DNA of 64,000 nt from Cordilura impudica (lineage: Eukaryota > Arthropoda > Insecta > Diptera > Scathophagidae), in assembly GCA_963682025.1 (NCBI GenBank), contig OY821519.1, positions 434,001-498,000 of the forward strand, read 5' to 3'. The notes beneath the pieces were generated by a model that was not told the DNA's origin, made no database searches, and was given only the letters and a program-made list of their open reading frames with translations. Both the position numbers and the translations under genes were made by a program. How positions within the stretch are numbered: position 1 is the first letter of the stretch; each line of letters begins with the position of its first letter. Shown here one piece after another: positions 55,831-64,000 of the stretch.

Positions 55831-58800
55831 AGAGAACGATAGCAGGGAAAAAAATTAGATTGCTAATTGACACGGGTGCCTCTAAAAATTATATAAAACC
55901 TTTAAAGGAACTAAACTTTGTATCAAAAGTAAATAATCCATTTATTGTAAAGTCTCTTCACGGGAATAATATTGTAGAAAAAAATGCACTATGCGGCTTT
56001 TTAATGTTAACACAACATTTTTTTTGCTCCCCGATCTAACTACCTTCGATGGAATAATCGGGCTAGATTTTTTATATCAAACAAATGCAATTTTGGACTT
56101 TAGAAATAAACGACTAAGAACTAGTACTGAATCTGAAAATATGAAATTTTTAAAATGCCTTAGTGTAAATTTTACTAACACAGATGATATTGAGGTACCC
56201 CAGCAAATTGAAAAACAATTTCAGAAAATGATAAAAAAACGAATCGGTGTTTTTGCGGACCCAAACGAAGCACTCCCTTTTAATACCAGGATTGTTGCTA
56301 CCATTCGCACAGAAGATGAGGACCCGATATATTCTAAATTATACCCTTACCCGATGGGTGTATCAGACTTTGTAAATTCCGAAATGCGAAGTATGCTTAA
56401 AGACGGCATAATTCGACCATCCAGGTCACCGTACAATAACCCAGTATGGGTGGTTGACAAGAAAGGTATGGACGCACAGGGAAATGCAAAGAAGCGTTTG
56501 GTAATAGATTTTAGAAAGTTGAATTCAAAGACCATAGATGACAAATATCCGATACCAAATATTGTGGCTATTCTATCAAATCTCGGGAAGGCTAAGTTTT
56601 TCACAACCCTTGACTTGAAATCAGGATTTCACCAAATTTTGTTGGCTGAAAAGGATAGGGAAAAAACAGCATTTTCGGTGGGCAATGGAAAATACGAGTT
56701 TTGTAGGCTCTCCTTTGGGCTGAAGAACGCGCCTAGTATTTTTCAAAGAGCAATAGATGACGTGCTCCGAGATCAAATAGGGAAATCATGCTATGTTTAT
56801 GTTGATGATGTGATCATCTTCTCGGATAGTATGGAGGGGCATGTTGAGCATATAGCATGGGTATTGGATAGGTTAAATGAAGCTAACATGAGAGTTTCAC
56901 GCGAGAAGTCAAATTTTTTTAAAAAACAGGTTGAGTATCTGGGTTTTGTGGTATGCGAAAAGGGTATTACAACGAGTCCTAGCAAAATAGAGACGATTAA
57001 AAACTACGAGCTGCCCACCACACTATTTAATGTTCGTTCCTTCTTGGGCTTGGCAAGTTATTACAGGTGTTTTATCAAGGATTTTGCATCTGTAGCCAGA
57101 CCACTGACTAACATACTAAAAGGGGAGAACGGCAATGTGAGCGCTACCCGGTCAAAGAAAATACCAGTGCGCCTTAACGAGGAACAGTACCAGGCATTTG
57201 AAAAGTTGAAAAGGGTTCTCACATCTGAAGATGTCTTGTTGCTTTATCCGGATTACAATAAGTCATTTGACCTGACAACGGACGCTTCTTCTTTGGGTAT
57301 TGGGGCGGTCTTGTCGCAGGACGGAAAACCGATTACCATGATATCCAGAACCCTGAAAGACTCCGAATTAAATTTTGCAACCAACGAGCGAGAGTTGCTT
57401 GCTATAGTGTGGGCTTTGAAATGTCTCAGAAACTATCTGTACGGTGTAAGGAATTTGAATATTTACACTGACCACCAGCCACTTACGTTCGCAGTTTCGG
57501 ATCGAAACTCAAACGCGAAAATAAAACGATGGAAGGCATTTATAGACGAGCATAACGCACATATTTTCTATAAGCCTGGATAGGAAAATTTCGTCGCGGA
57601 TGCTCTATCGCGGCAAAACATTCATGCTCTTGAAGAGGAGGCACAGTCTGACCGTGCAACAATACACAGTGAACAATCCTTGACCTACACAATTGAATCA
57701 ACCGAAAAGCCTGTAAATTGTTTTCGAAATCAGATAATAATAGAACAGAGCGAAGTTCCCTCGACACGTACGATAATTATGTTTGGTGAGAAAACCAGAC
57801 ATCTCATAAATATTTCCAATAGAGAAAACTTAATGCAGATAGTCTACGATGCAGTTAAAAAAGATGTAGTGAACGCGATTCACTGCGAACTGCCAATACT
57901 GGCATTCATACAGAATAACCTAGTAAAAACTTTTCCAACAACAACTTTTTGGCACGCAAGCCGAATGGTGATTGATATATTTAACAAAAGTGAACAAAAG
58001 GAAATAGTAGTCACTGAACATAACAGGGCGCATAGAGCCGCTCAAGAAAATACGAAGCAAATTTTGCAGGATTATTTTTTTCCGAAGATGACCCGTTTGG
58101 CTAATGAAATTGTCGCAAATTGCAAAATTTGCAGAAAAGCTAAATATGACCGACACCCAAAAAAGCATATTATAGGCGAAACGCCCATTCCTTCTCACGT
58201 AGGCGAAATATTACATATCGACATATATTCCACAGATAAAAAAATTTTTTTAACCTGTATTGACAAGTTTTCAAAATTCGCGATTGTTCAACCCATTGAC
58301 TCTAGAACAATAGTAGATATGGAACCACCAATCTTACAGTTAATGAATTTTTACCCCCACGTAAAAACGGTATATTGCGATAATGAACCCTCTCTGAACT
58401 CAGGAACGATTCGGTCTCTTTTATTAAATCGCTTTGACGTGCAAATTGTAAATGCGCCACCGCTCCACAGCACGTCGAATGGGCAGGTGGAAAGATTTCA
58501 TAGTACTCTTGCGGAAATTGCAAGATGTTTGAAAATCGAAAGAAACTTAAATGACACAGTCGAACTGATACTTCAAGCGACAATAGAGTACAACAAGACT
58601 ATCCACTCGGTGACAAAAAAACGGCCCATTGACATAGTCCATGCATTCCCGCCGGAATTCGAGGCAGAGATTAGGGAAAGGGTAAATAGGGCCCAGGACG
58701 TTCAAATGCAAAGACTGAATGAGACAAGACAGAATAGAACCTTTCAAAGGGGTGACAAAGTACTTGTAAAAACAAACAGGAGATTGGGAAATAAACTAAC

Positions 58801-58891
58801 ACCTCTATATATAGAGGAAGAAATAGAAGCTGATTTGGGAACGACGGTTCTAATAAAAGGGAGGGCGGTCCATAAGGACAATTTAAGATAA
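55803..58891 (+). pseudogene. pol: Errantivirus pol (protease, RT, RNase H, integrase), broken twice
   Basis: Order: protease with DTGAS at 55869-55883; reverse transcriptase, catalytic YVDD at 56798-56809; RNase H (TTDASS, NERELLA, YTDHQPL) to about 57560; integrase with an H-H-C-C zinc finger (EHNRAH; CKIC near 58122-58135) and D, D, E in HIDIY, YCDNEP and GQVERFH. Two lesions are visible. The protease frame (0 modulo 3) and the RT frame (2 modulo 3) do not join; similarity suggests one base is missing in the A run at 55978-55984. A TAG at 57581-57583, right after FYKPG, separates RNase H from integrase, which continues in the same frame to TAA at 58889. Each domain is otherwise complete, so loss of function is recent. 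The A-run lesion could be an assembly error. Confidence 0.9.
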
Positions 58892-58907
58892 GTTTCTTAA
58901 TTTATGC

Positions 58908-58920
58908 TTTTTCATTTAGG
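58908..58920 (+). promoter_or_regulatory. Candidate 3' splice site for env mRNA
   Basis: A pyrimidine-rich stretch TTTTTCATTTAG ends at 58919, just before the env frame. Splicing from 54316 to 58920 would place the A and T of exon 1 next to the G at 58920, making an AUG in frame with env. Confidence 0.7.
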
Positions 58921-60411
58921 ATTTTGATTGCGCTGTTTCTTGTCGCGACAACAACCGCCAAGCTGACCGACTATTCGAATTCAGACTACATACCTCTGAC
59001 AGATGGTGACGTAGTAATATGGCAGGGATATGAATATTTGCGGCACTCATCAAACCTTACCATGTATTCAGAAATGGCAGAAGAAACCAAGTTGTTGACG
59101 AACCATTTTCCCCAGTCACACATGAGAAAAATACTTGACGCCGACATAGGTCATATCAATACGCTTTTGGAAACAGTAAACATCCACCACAGATATGCCA
59201 GAAGCATCAACATCTTGGGAACTGCTCTAAAGGTGGTCGCCGGAACCCCTGACTTTGACGACTTTGAGCAGCTAAAATTTAAACAACAGCAACTTATTGA
59301 GTCCGCTAATAGGCAAGTGGTTATAAATACTCAGGCACAAGAACAAATTAATAAATTATCAGAGACAGTCAACGCAATTATTAGGGATTCAAAAACTAAA
59401 CAGATCGATACTGGTCACCTTTATGAAACACTACTCGCAAGAGATAGAATCCTAATTTCAGAGCTGGAAACATTAATGTTGTCGGTCACCCTTGCAAAGA
59501 TTGGAATAATAAACCCAGCAATTCTTGATTCTAATGATTTAAACAAAACAATCACTGAGCGCTCTACAGGTATAACCATAACTGATCTAATGGAAATAGC
59601 AAATGTTAGGGTCCTATTGAATGATAAATTTATGCATTTTCTTATTAAATATCCTAAGCTAGGTTTAGTATGTAAAAAAATAATCTTATATCCCGTTGAG
59701 CATAATAATACCATTCTTGATTTTGCTGATGAAAATAACATAGCAGACTGCGGTAATAAAATGGTGTCAATTGGAAATTGTACCGCCACGCTTACAACAA
59801 CATTCTGCAGGAAGCTGTCTCATATAACATGCGCACAGCAACTTCATTCTGGCGGCATAGCACATTGCACAACTCGTCCAAGCCATCTTGAACCTCTGAC
59901 AGTCATTGACGATGGCGTTATCATTATCAATGATGAAACCGCTACAATCAGGACTAGCGATGCCCACGAGCAGATTGTGACGGGAACGTATCTTCTCACG
60001 TTTGACGACGAGGTCAGGGTCAACGACTCATTATATCAGAACCTGAAGAACTATGTAATGAAGTCTCCAGGCCCAGCATTGTCAACGCTTCTCAACATAA
60101 CAAGCCATCAGGAAATACTGAGCTTACCGTACTTAAAAAGGCTGAGTATGGAAAATTCCCAGTATATTAACGAGATTGGAAAGGGACTGATAAAATGGCC
60201 TTTGATATCTGGGTTGGTCGCGATTACCTTTTTGGTCCTTTGCTACACCTCGTTCAAACTTTACAAAAAACATCAGAGGGCTCGGCGCCAACACAACATT
60301 CAGGATTTAATTGATGGCCTCAGGAAGTCCGAGGACGTCCTTCACTTAAACGAGGGAGGAGTTAACACATCCGCGCAGCAACAAGGTGGTTGCCTAGCTA
60401 AACATGCATAG
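58920..60411 (+). CDS. env: Errantivirus env glycoprotein, intact
   Basis: Class I-like envelope of the errantivirus/baculovirus F type, about 496-498 residues, open to TAG at 60409-60411. There is no usable ATG at the 5' end of the genomic frame; the start is probably created by splicing. A hydrophobic signal segment (IALFLVATTTA) opens it. A furin-type R-Y-A-R site is at residues 90-93 counted from 58924, followed by a fusion-peptide-like stretch (SINILGTALKVVAGTPD). A transmembrane helix (WPLISGLVAITFLVLCYTSF) is at about 425-444, then a basic 51-residue tail. Cys residues cluster in the ectodomain at about 240-320. The last 16 codons lie inside the 3' LTR. No disruption was seen. Confidence 0.9.
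60352..60359 (+). promoter_or_regulatory. Polypurine tract
   Basis: GAGGGAGG immediately before the 3' LTR, inside the env coding sequence; the expected plus-strand priming site. Confidence 0.85.
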
Positions 60412-60656
60412 TAGTCAGCTCATAGTGCACCATCAGCGGTTTTTTGCGTATGCTAAAGAATAAACAACAACACAGCGATCACTGCTTTGGCTGACAACAA
60501 TGTTGTGGACGTTGCTTGTCTAATATATGACACCAAAAATAAATGCAAGTTCGGCAGTCTCAACGGGTTTAATTTTAATTATAAATTTTTGTTTTGAGAA
60601 TGATACAGTTAGTTCTATTTTGGAATTCATTTAATAAAGAATATTTTATTAAAACT
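60360..60656 (+). repeat. Errantivirus 3' LTR (297 bp)
   Basis: Same limits and length as the 5' LTR. It differs only at 60411 (G), the third base of the env stop codon, so env would stop with either version. Followed by TGTA at 60657-60660. Confidence 0.95.
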
Positions 60657-60660
60657 TGTA

Positions 60661-62267
60661 TAAAAAATAATATAAATAACAATATACATATATAAAAAAC
60701 TAGCTGAGTCCGGTCCGCGTTACTGGCCCGAAGAAAACATCTGGATTTTATATTGCATCTAAATTTTAATACCGAGTGTCGGGCAAAAGTAAAGCACGAA
60801 CTCCCTCGAAAATCCTTAAATACATTGCATTTAATAATATTATGAAAATGACTGAAAAAAAAATATACGTTTTCTTGAATATTTTAACACCAGCGCCACC
60901 TACAGGTGAAAAACTTTGTCAGCAACTTTAGTTTTATGTACATAATATATTTGAGCTAAATTGGACAGTAAATAAATTTTTTTGGGAAAATCTCGACCCC
61001 AGCGCCACCTATCGGGTACAAAAAAAAGTTATGCAAATCGGAGAACCAAAGGAACATATGGTATGAATACGAAGTCGCTAGCATTAGTGGTTCAACAGTT
61101 ATTAGAGTACCAACATACGCACCAACGTTTTTATATATTAAGATAATATAAATATAAAAAAATAATAATGTAATTTTATGGTTTGCATTCAAAGGCTTAT
61201 TGTGGGACTACTGGACTTATGTGCTGTTGGACAAATTCTCAATTTGGTATTATATTTCTGTATTTTGTTTTTAATTTGTGTAAAAATACCTAAGAATCGC
61301 TACAGATGTTTCTTTTTGTCATATTTTATATGTTTTTTATCAGTTTAATAAAAATATAAAACATTTTCCACACACGTTCCACATAAAATTCTATGGATAA
61401 CTTTTTATGGATAACTTCACACACGTATATTATTAACCAATTGTGTTCAATAAGGCAAAAATTTTAGAAAAATGTTGCTATATTTTATTTATCAAAAGCA
61501 TGTTTGTGCATGTCTCAAATACCGTTAAATAGAACTTCAAACACTGTTTATTTGATATCAAATTTGACTGTACTTACTATGGAGCAAATATGAATCGAAA
61601 TAAGGGAAAATTATTTTACAACTTGTCAAAGTGTGAAGGGTCTTCGCTTGTAAGTTTTACTTTGAGGTACATGATATGAGCATTTGCCTGAGGCATTTCT
61701 AAAACATATTACTTCTGTTTTCAAAACTTTAATTTTTATAATAGCGAATCAATCATCAGCGTTTAAAATATTAATTGTGTGGAAAATCATAACTTAAAAT
61801 ATTGTATACAAATTGCTGCTTGAGGTACGCCGATGTTATGCTAACACCCGAATAAGTATCGTTAATATGAAGAGAAGAGTTTCCTGTTTTTAACATAAAT
61901 ATTTAAAAGTTTAATATTAAAAGGATTAAAACCAATTTGTATTAATTTGTAAAAAAAAATTTCATTATGAAAAGGTTTATCGAAGCTCAATTTTGACCGA
62001 CAGAGATATCAATCATTTCCCTTTGTTATAAATATTTTTAGACATTAATGACATAAATAATAAAAAGTTGTTACTTAATACTTAAACAAAAAAAGAAAAA
62101 ATATCGTAGTCCTAAAAATTTTAAATGACAAATAAATAATCAATTTAAAAAAAAAGGGATTAAAGAATTAATTATAAAATCTGCGTATATTTTTTTTTTT
62201 TGACCAAGTTTTTTGTGAGTTGAAAAAGTAATTGCTTAATGTCGATTTTTTATTTATTTACACTTAC
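60661..62267. other. Trio intron 3' of GEF1 exons, little recognised
   Basis: Two copies of a CCAGCGCCACCTA word (near 60890-60903 and 60998-61010), each followed within a few bases by a run of A or AGGTGAAAAA, suggest a local duplication. 61485-61590 is the inverse partner of the repeat at 52371-52470. The rest is AT-rich. Confidence 0.55.
61485..61590 (-). repeat. Dispersed repeat, inverse of 52371-52470
   Basis: See 52371-52470. It contains AAAGCATGTTTGTGCATGTC and ATACCGTTAAATAG on the plus strand. Confidence 0.7.
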
Positions 62268-62471
62268 CTTATTGTCACTGTCTGTGGTATTACCAGATCC
62301 AAAACTGGCAAGAGAACATCTATCGTGATCATTTTCCGTTAAGGGATCATCCAGATCTCGTGACGAGCGTTGAGATGAAGTAGTAGTCTTTGCTGGTGAT
62401 TTCGGTAGAGTTAGCGATGTACCAGAAAAACATGTTTCCTGCATTACCTCTCGAAGTTTTTTAGCCCAAAT
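62268..62471 (-). CDS. trio: trio exon: end of GEF1 PH domain and Ser-rich linker
   Basis: A 204-nt, 68-codon phase-0 exon. The acceptor is CGTCGCTTTTAG before ATTTGGGCTA, and the donor is AATAAG followed by GTAAGTGT. IWAKKLREVMQET is the C-terminal amphipathic helix of the PH domain that packs against the DH domain. After it come a Thr/Ser-rich segment (SPAKTTTSSQRSSRD), an acidic patch (DLDDPLTENDHD) and SLASFGSGNTTDSDNK. It ends in phase 0, then a 40.4-kb intron begins. The next exon of compatible phase found is at 21887. Confidence 0.88.
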
Positions 62472-62535
62472 CTAAAAGCGACGAGAGACTGTTTATACTT
62501 AACTGAACAATTTATAAAAGCATCATGATATTTAC

Positions 62536-62657
62536 TTGTTTAGTTTCCAAGCTATTAGCTTTAAGTACTATGCGACAATCGGAGAGCATTGGCGAACGGC
62601 CAGTCCAAACAGCAAATTTAGTTTCATCGCCTTCAATATGTTCCGTGATTCCAAGAT
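62536..62657 (-). CDS. trio: trio exon: central GEF1 PH domain
   Basis: A 122-nt exon with acceptor TTTGTTTGTTAG before ATCTTGGAAT and donor AAACAA followed by GTAAAT. It finishes a split codon and then reads LGITEHIEGDETKFAVWTGR, SPMLSDCRIVLKANSLETKQ, the middle strands of the PH domain with the conserved FAVWTGR. It joins the next exon so that LETKQ is followed by IWAKKLRE. Flanking introns are 68 and 64 nt, typical of compact fly introns. Confidence 0.9.
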
Positions 62658-62725
62658 CTAACAAACAAAAAGTGATTCAAGTTATTAACGTTTGAATAGC
62701 ATATAGTACGCTGTTTATTTTTTAC

Positions 62726-63583
62726 CAGTTGTCATTAGTTTACTCTTAAATTGATATTTCACTGACCCATACGAATCTTTGACTTCTTTGGCAAACAATA
62801 AGTACATGTCAAATAAAAAAACTCGACGCTCGCGACCTTTTCGTATTAATTGTTTAGTGTCCCATGCTTGAAATGCATCTTGAAGAACAACCTCGCCGAG
62901 TCCGTCTATGGAAACGTCACAATTTTCTAGCAACGATAGATGCATTGCGTCATTTGCTTTTTTAGGCACGTTTAACATAACCTCGAGTCCCTCCTTTATT
63001 TCACCATGGCTCTCTTCGCAGCACGAGAGCAAGTCCTTAAGCAGCAGTTGATACTTAGTGATGCGTTGTACAGGCTTGATAAGGAAAGCCGGCAAAGGGT
63101 GTTCCACTTTGTGCTTGTGCTGCAATTCGTCAAAGTAGGATCCAGCATGTTGCACAAGCATATTATTCGATGTGGGTTTGTTTTTGCAATAGTGTACATA
63201 CATGTCAAACTTACAGGCCCAAGTAACAAAGCAATGACCTACGTCCTCTGGCATTGTTTCGTATTTCTCCAATTCACGCAGAAATATCTTATGGTGGAAA
63301 TTATATAATTCTCTAATGTTACCAAAAATAATATCTTCCTTGCCCGAAAGAGCCGGTGGAACGCCTTGACCCGATTTAAACTCTTCAAAGAAACACTTAA
63401 TGCAAGTCTCTAAATCTTTGACATAAGCCCGCTCTGTTTGCATTAGCTCGGCCATGATAAACTCTTTTCTGCGGGCTGATTTGCGTTTTTCTTCGTTTAT
63501 TTCCTTGGCAGCCACTGTTGTTGATGTTGTCAACTTTGCTTCCAGAGTGGGATCAGAATGACGGTCATTAGAGACGGAAGAAC
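62726..63583 (-). CDS. trio: trio exon: GEF1 DH domain and start of PH
   Basis: An 858-nt exon (acceptor TCTCCATTTAG, donor GTAAAAAA) encoding about 285 residues. After a variable leader, the DH (RhoGEF) domain runs from about [20 protein letters not shown] (conserved region 1, contacts the GTPase) through [20 protein letters not shown] (conserved region 3, the most diagnostic DH helix) to [15 protein letters not shown]. The PH domain begins at [20 protein letters not shown] with [20 protein letters not shown]. This is the Rac-directed GEF1 module of Trio, which acts at the membrane in axon guidance and cytoskeletal control (known for the family). The segment lies downstream of spectrin-like repeats as expected, and nothing in it is disrupted. 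Confidence 0.95.
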
Positions 63584-63646
63584 CTAAATGGAGAGAAAAA
63601 CTATTAAAAAAAAGCAAGAGATGGTTTGAATTTCTGTGTCACTTAC

Positions 63647-63759
63647 CAGAAGCTGAACTAATTGAGGTATTAGCATCTGATTCTCCTGACATTGACATGC
63701 CCAGAGATTTCTCCAAATGTTCCCTGTAATAGTCCATGCGATTGCTGAAGTCCTTGTAC
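63647..63759 (-). CDS. trio: trio exon: last spectrin-repeat helix and linker
   Basis: A 113-nt exon with acceptor TTTCCATTAG before GTACAAGGAC and donor TTCTG followed by GTAAGTGA. It completes a split Arg codon and reads YKDFSNRMDYYREHLEKSLG, the third helix of a spectrin-like repeat, then MSMSGESDANTSISSAS, a Ser-rich linker. It leaves one base of a Gly codon, completed by the DH exon. Introns on either side are 63 and 68 nt. Confidence 0.92.
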
Positions 63760-63827
63760 CTAATGGAAATGCCAAAATAAGAGTAAATAAAGTCTCCATT
63801 CGATTGCAAATAACATTTTTCACGTAC

Positions 63828-64000
63828 CTTTGGTCCACAGATGCGACCCACTGCTTTATGGAACTAGCATGTGCATGTCCTTTTTCGACCAAACTATCCG
63901 CCAACTGTATCAGCAACTTTACGCGTTCTCTTGTTTCCTTCGCCGTGCTCCTGAACTCGTTGTGCTCTTTGAGCAAACCTTCGGTTTCTTCACGAGTTTT
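63828..64000 (-). CDS. trio: trio exon (partial): spectrin-like repeat
   Basis: Open to the right edge of the window; donor ACCAAAG followed by GTACGTG. Encodes 57 codons plus two bases: KTREETEGLLKEHNEFRSTA, then KETRERVKLLIQLADSLVEK and HAHASSIKQWVASVDQR. This has the helical heptad pattern and conserved Trp (KQWV) of the last spectrin repeat before GEF1. The repeats form the long N-terminal rod of Trio. The upstream part of the exon is outside the window. Confidence 0.92.

Larger units (their letters stand above)
53587..60656 (+). mobile_element. Gypsy-type errantivirus (Ty3/Gypsy LTR retroelement with env)
   Basis: A 7070-bp element with two LTRs, primer-binding site, leader, gag (54505-55830), pol (about 55803-58891), env (58920-60411) and polypurine tract, flanked by a TGTA duplication. 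Near-identical LTRs indicate recent insertion. gag and env are open; pol is broken twice. It lies antisense to trio in that gene's 40-kb intron. Errantiviruses are insect endogenous retroviruses in which env can allow transfer between cells; whether this copy does anything is unknown. Confidence 0.95.

Noticed and set aside
57581..57583. Programmed readthrough stop in pol
   Set aside because: The stop lies between RNase H and integrase, where gypsy-type elements normally read continuously; a nonsense mutation is simpler, though sibling copies could change this.
53587..60656. Free-living virus sequence
   Set aside because: LTRs, target duplication and position inside a trio intron show an integrated endogenous element.
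63006..63308. Plus-strand 100-residue frame
   Set aside because: Antisense shadow of the trio DH-domain exon.

Overview
This is a window of an AT-rich eukaryotic genome, almost certainly a higher fly (Brachycera, perhaps a calyptrate; inferred). The evidence is a recognisable fly-type trio gene with 60-70 nt introns between coding exons, a gypsy-type errantivirus, DINE-1/Helentron-like repeats with (GTCC)n tracts, and many mariner, Tc1, hAT, Helitron, Penelope and jockey remnants. There is no bacterial-style gene organisation.

One host gene runs through the window on the minus strand: trio, a Rho-family guanine nucleotide exchange factor. Its order is right to left. A partial spectrin-repeat exon lies at 63828-64000, a linker exon at 63647-63759, the GEF1 DH-PH core at 62726-63583, the rest of the PH domain at 62536-62657 and 62268-62471, a Ser-rich linker exon at about 21441-21887, the SH3 exon at 13313-13586 and a short basic exon at 13163-13223. 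Exon phases agree across every junction. The gene continues beyond both window ends (more spectrin repeats to the right; GEF2 expected to the left). The introns are about 40.4 kb (21888-62267), 7.9 kb (13587-21440) and more than 13 kb (1-13162), so nearly all of the window is trio intron filled with mobile DNA.

The most complete mobile element is a gypsy-type errantivirus on the plus strand (53587-60656), antisense to trio. It has 297-bp LTRs differing at one base, a 4-bp TGTA target duplication, primer-binding site, polypurine tract, an intact gag, a T TTT TTA frameshift site, and an intact env whose AUG appears to be assembled by splicing. Its pol carries a frameshift after the protease and a stop between RNase H and integrase, so it looks young but unable to mobilise itself. 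Other well-delimited elements are a hAT derivative with a perfect 8-bp target duplication (29667-31365), a Tc1-like element (36975-37921), two complementary mariner deletion derivatives (6375-6878, 26981-27494), a tandemly duplicated mariner-like element (11295-12485), several MITEs, and an inverted-repeat element holding two tRNA-like segments (22860-23512).

About 2.5 kb (24456-26940) is an almost pure heptanucleotide satellite, (AAAAATT)n, beside a repeat-family hairpin; a second copy of that family at 33585-33855 also sits next to an A-rich simple array. About ten copies of a DINE-like repeat are spread over both strands. Remaining stretches are AT-rich intron in which I recognise nothing. 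I did not find a convincing new cellular system; the unusual items are mobile-element architectures.
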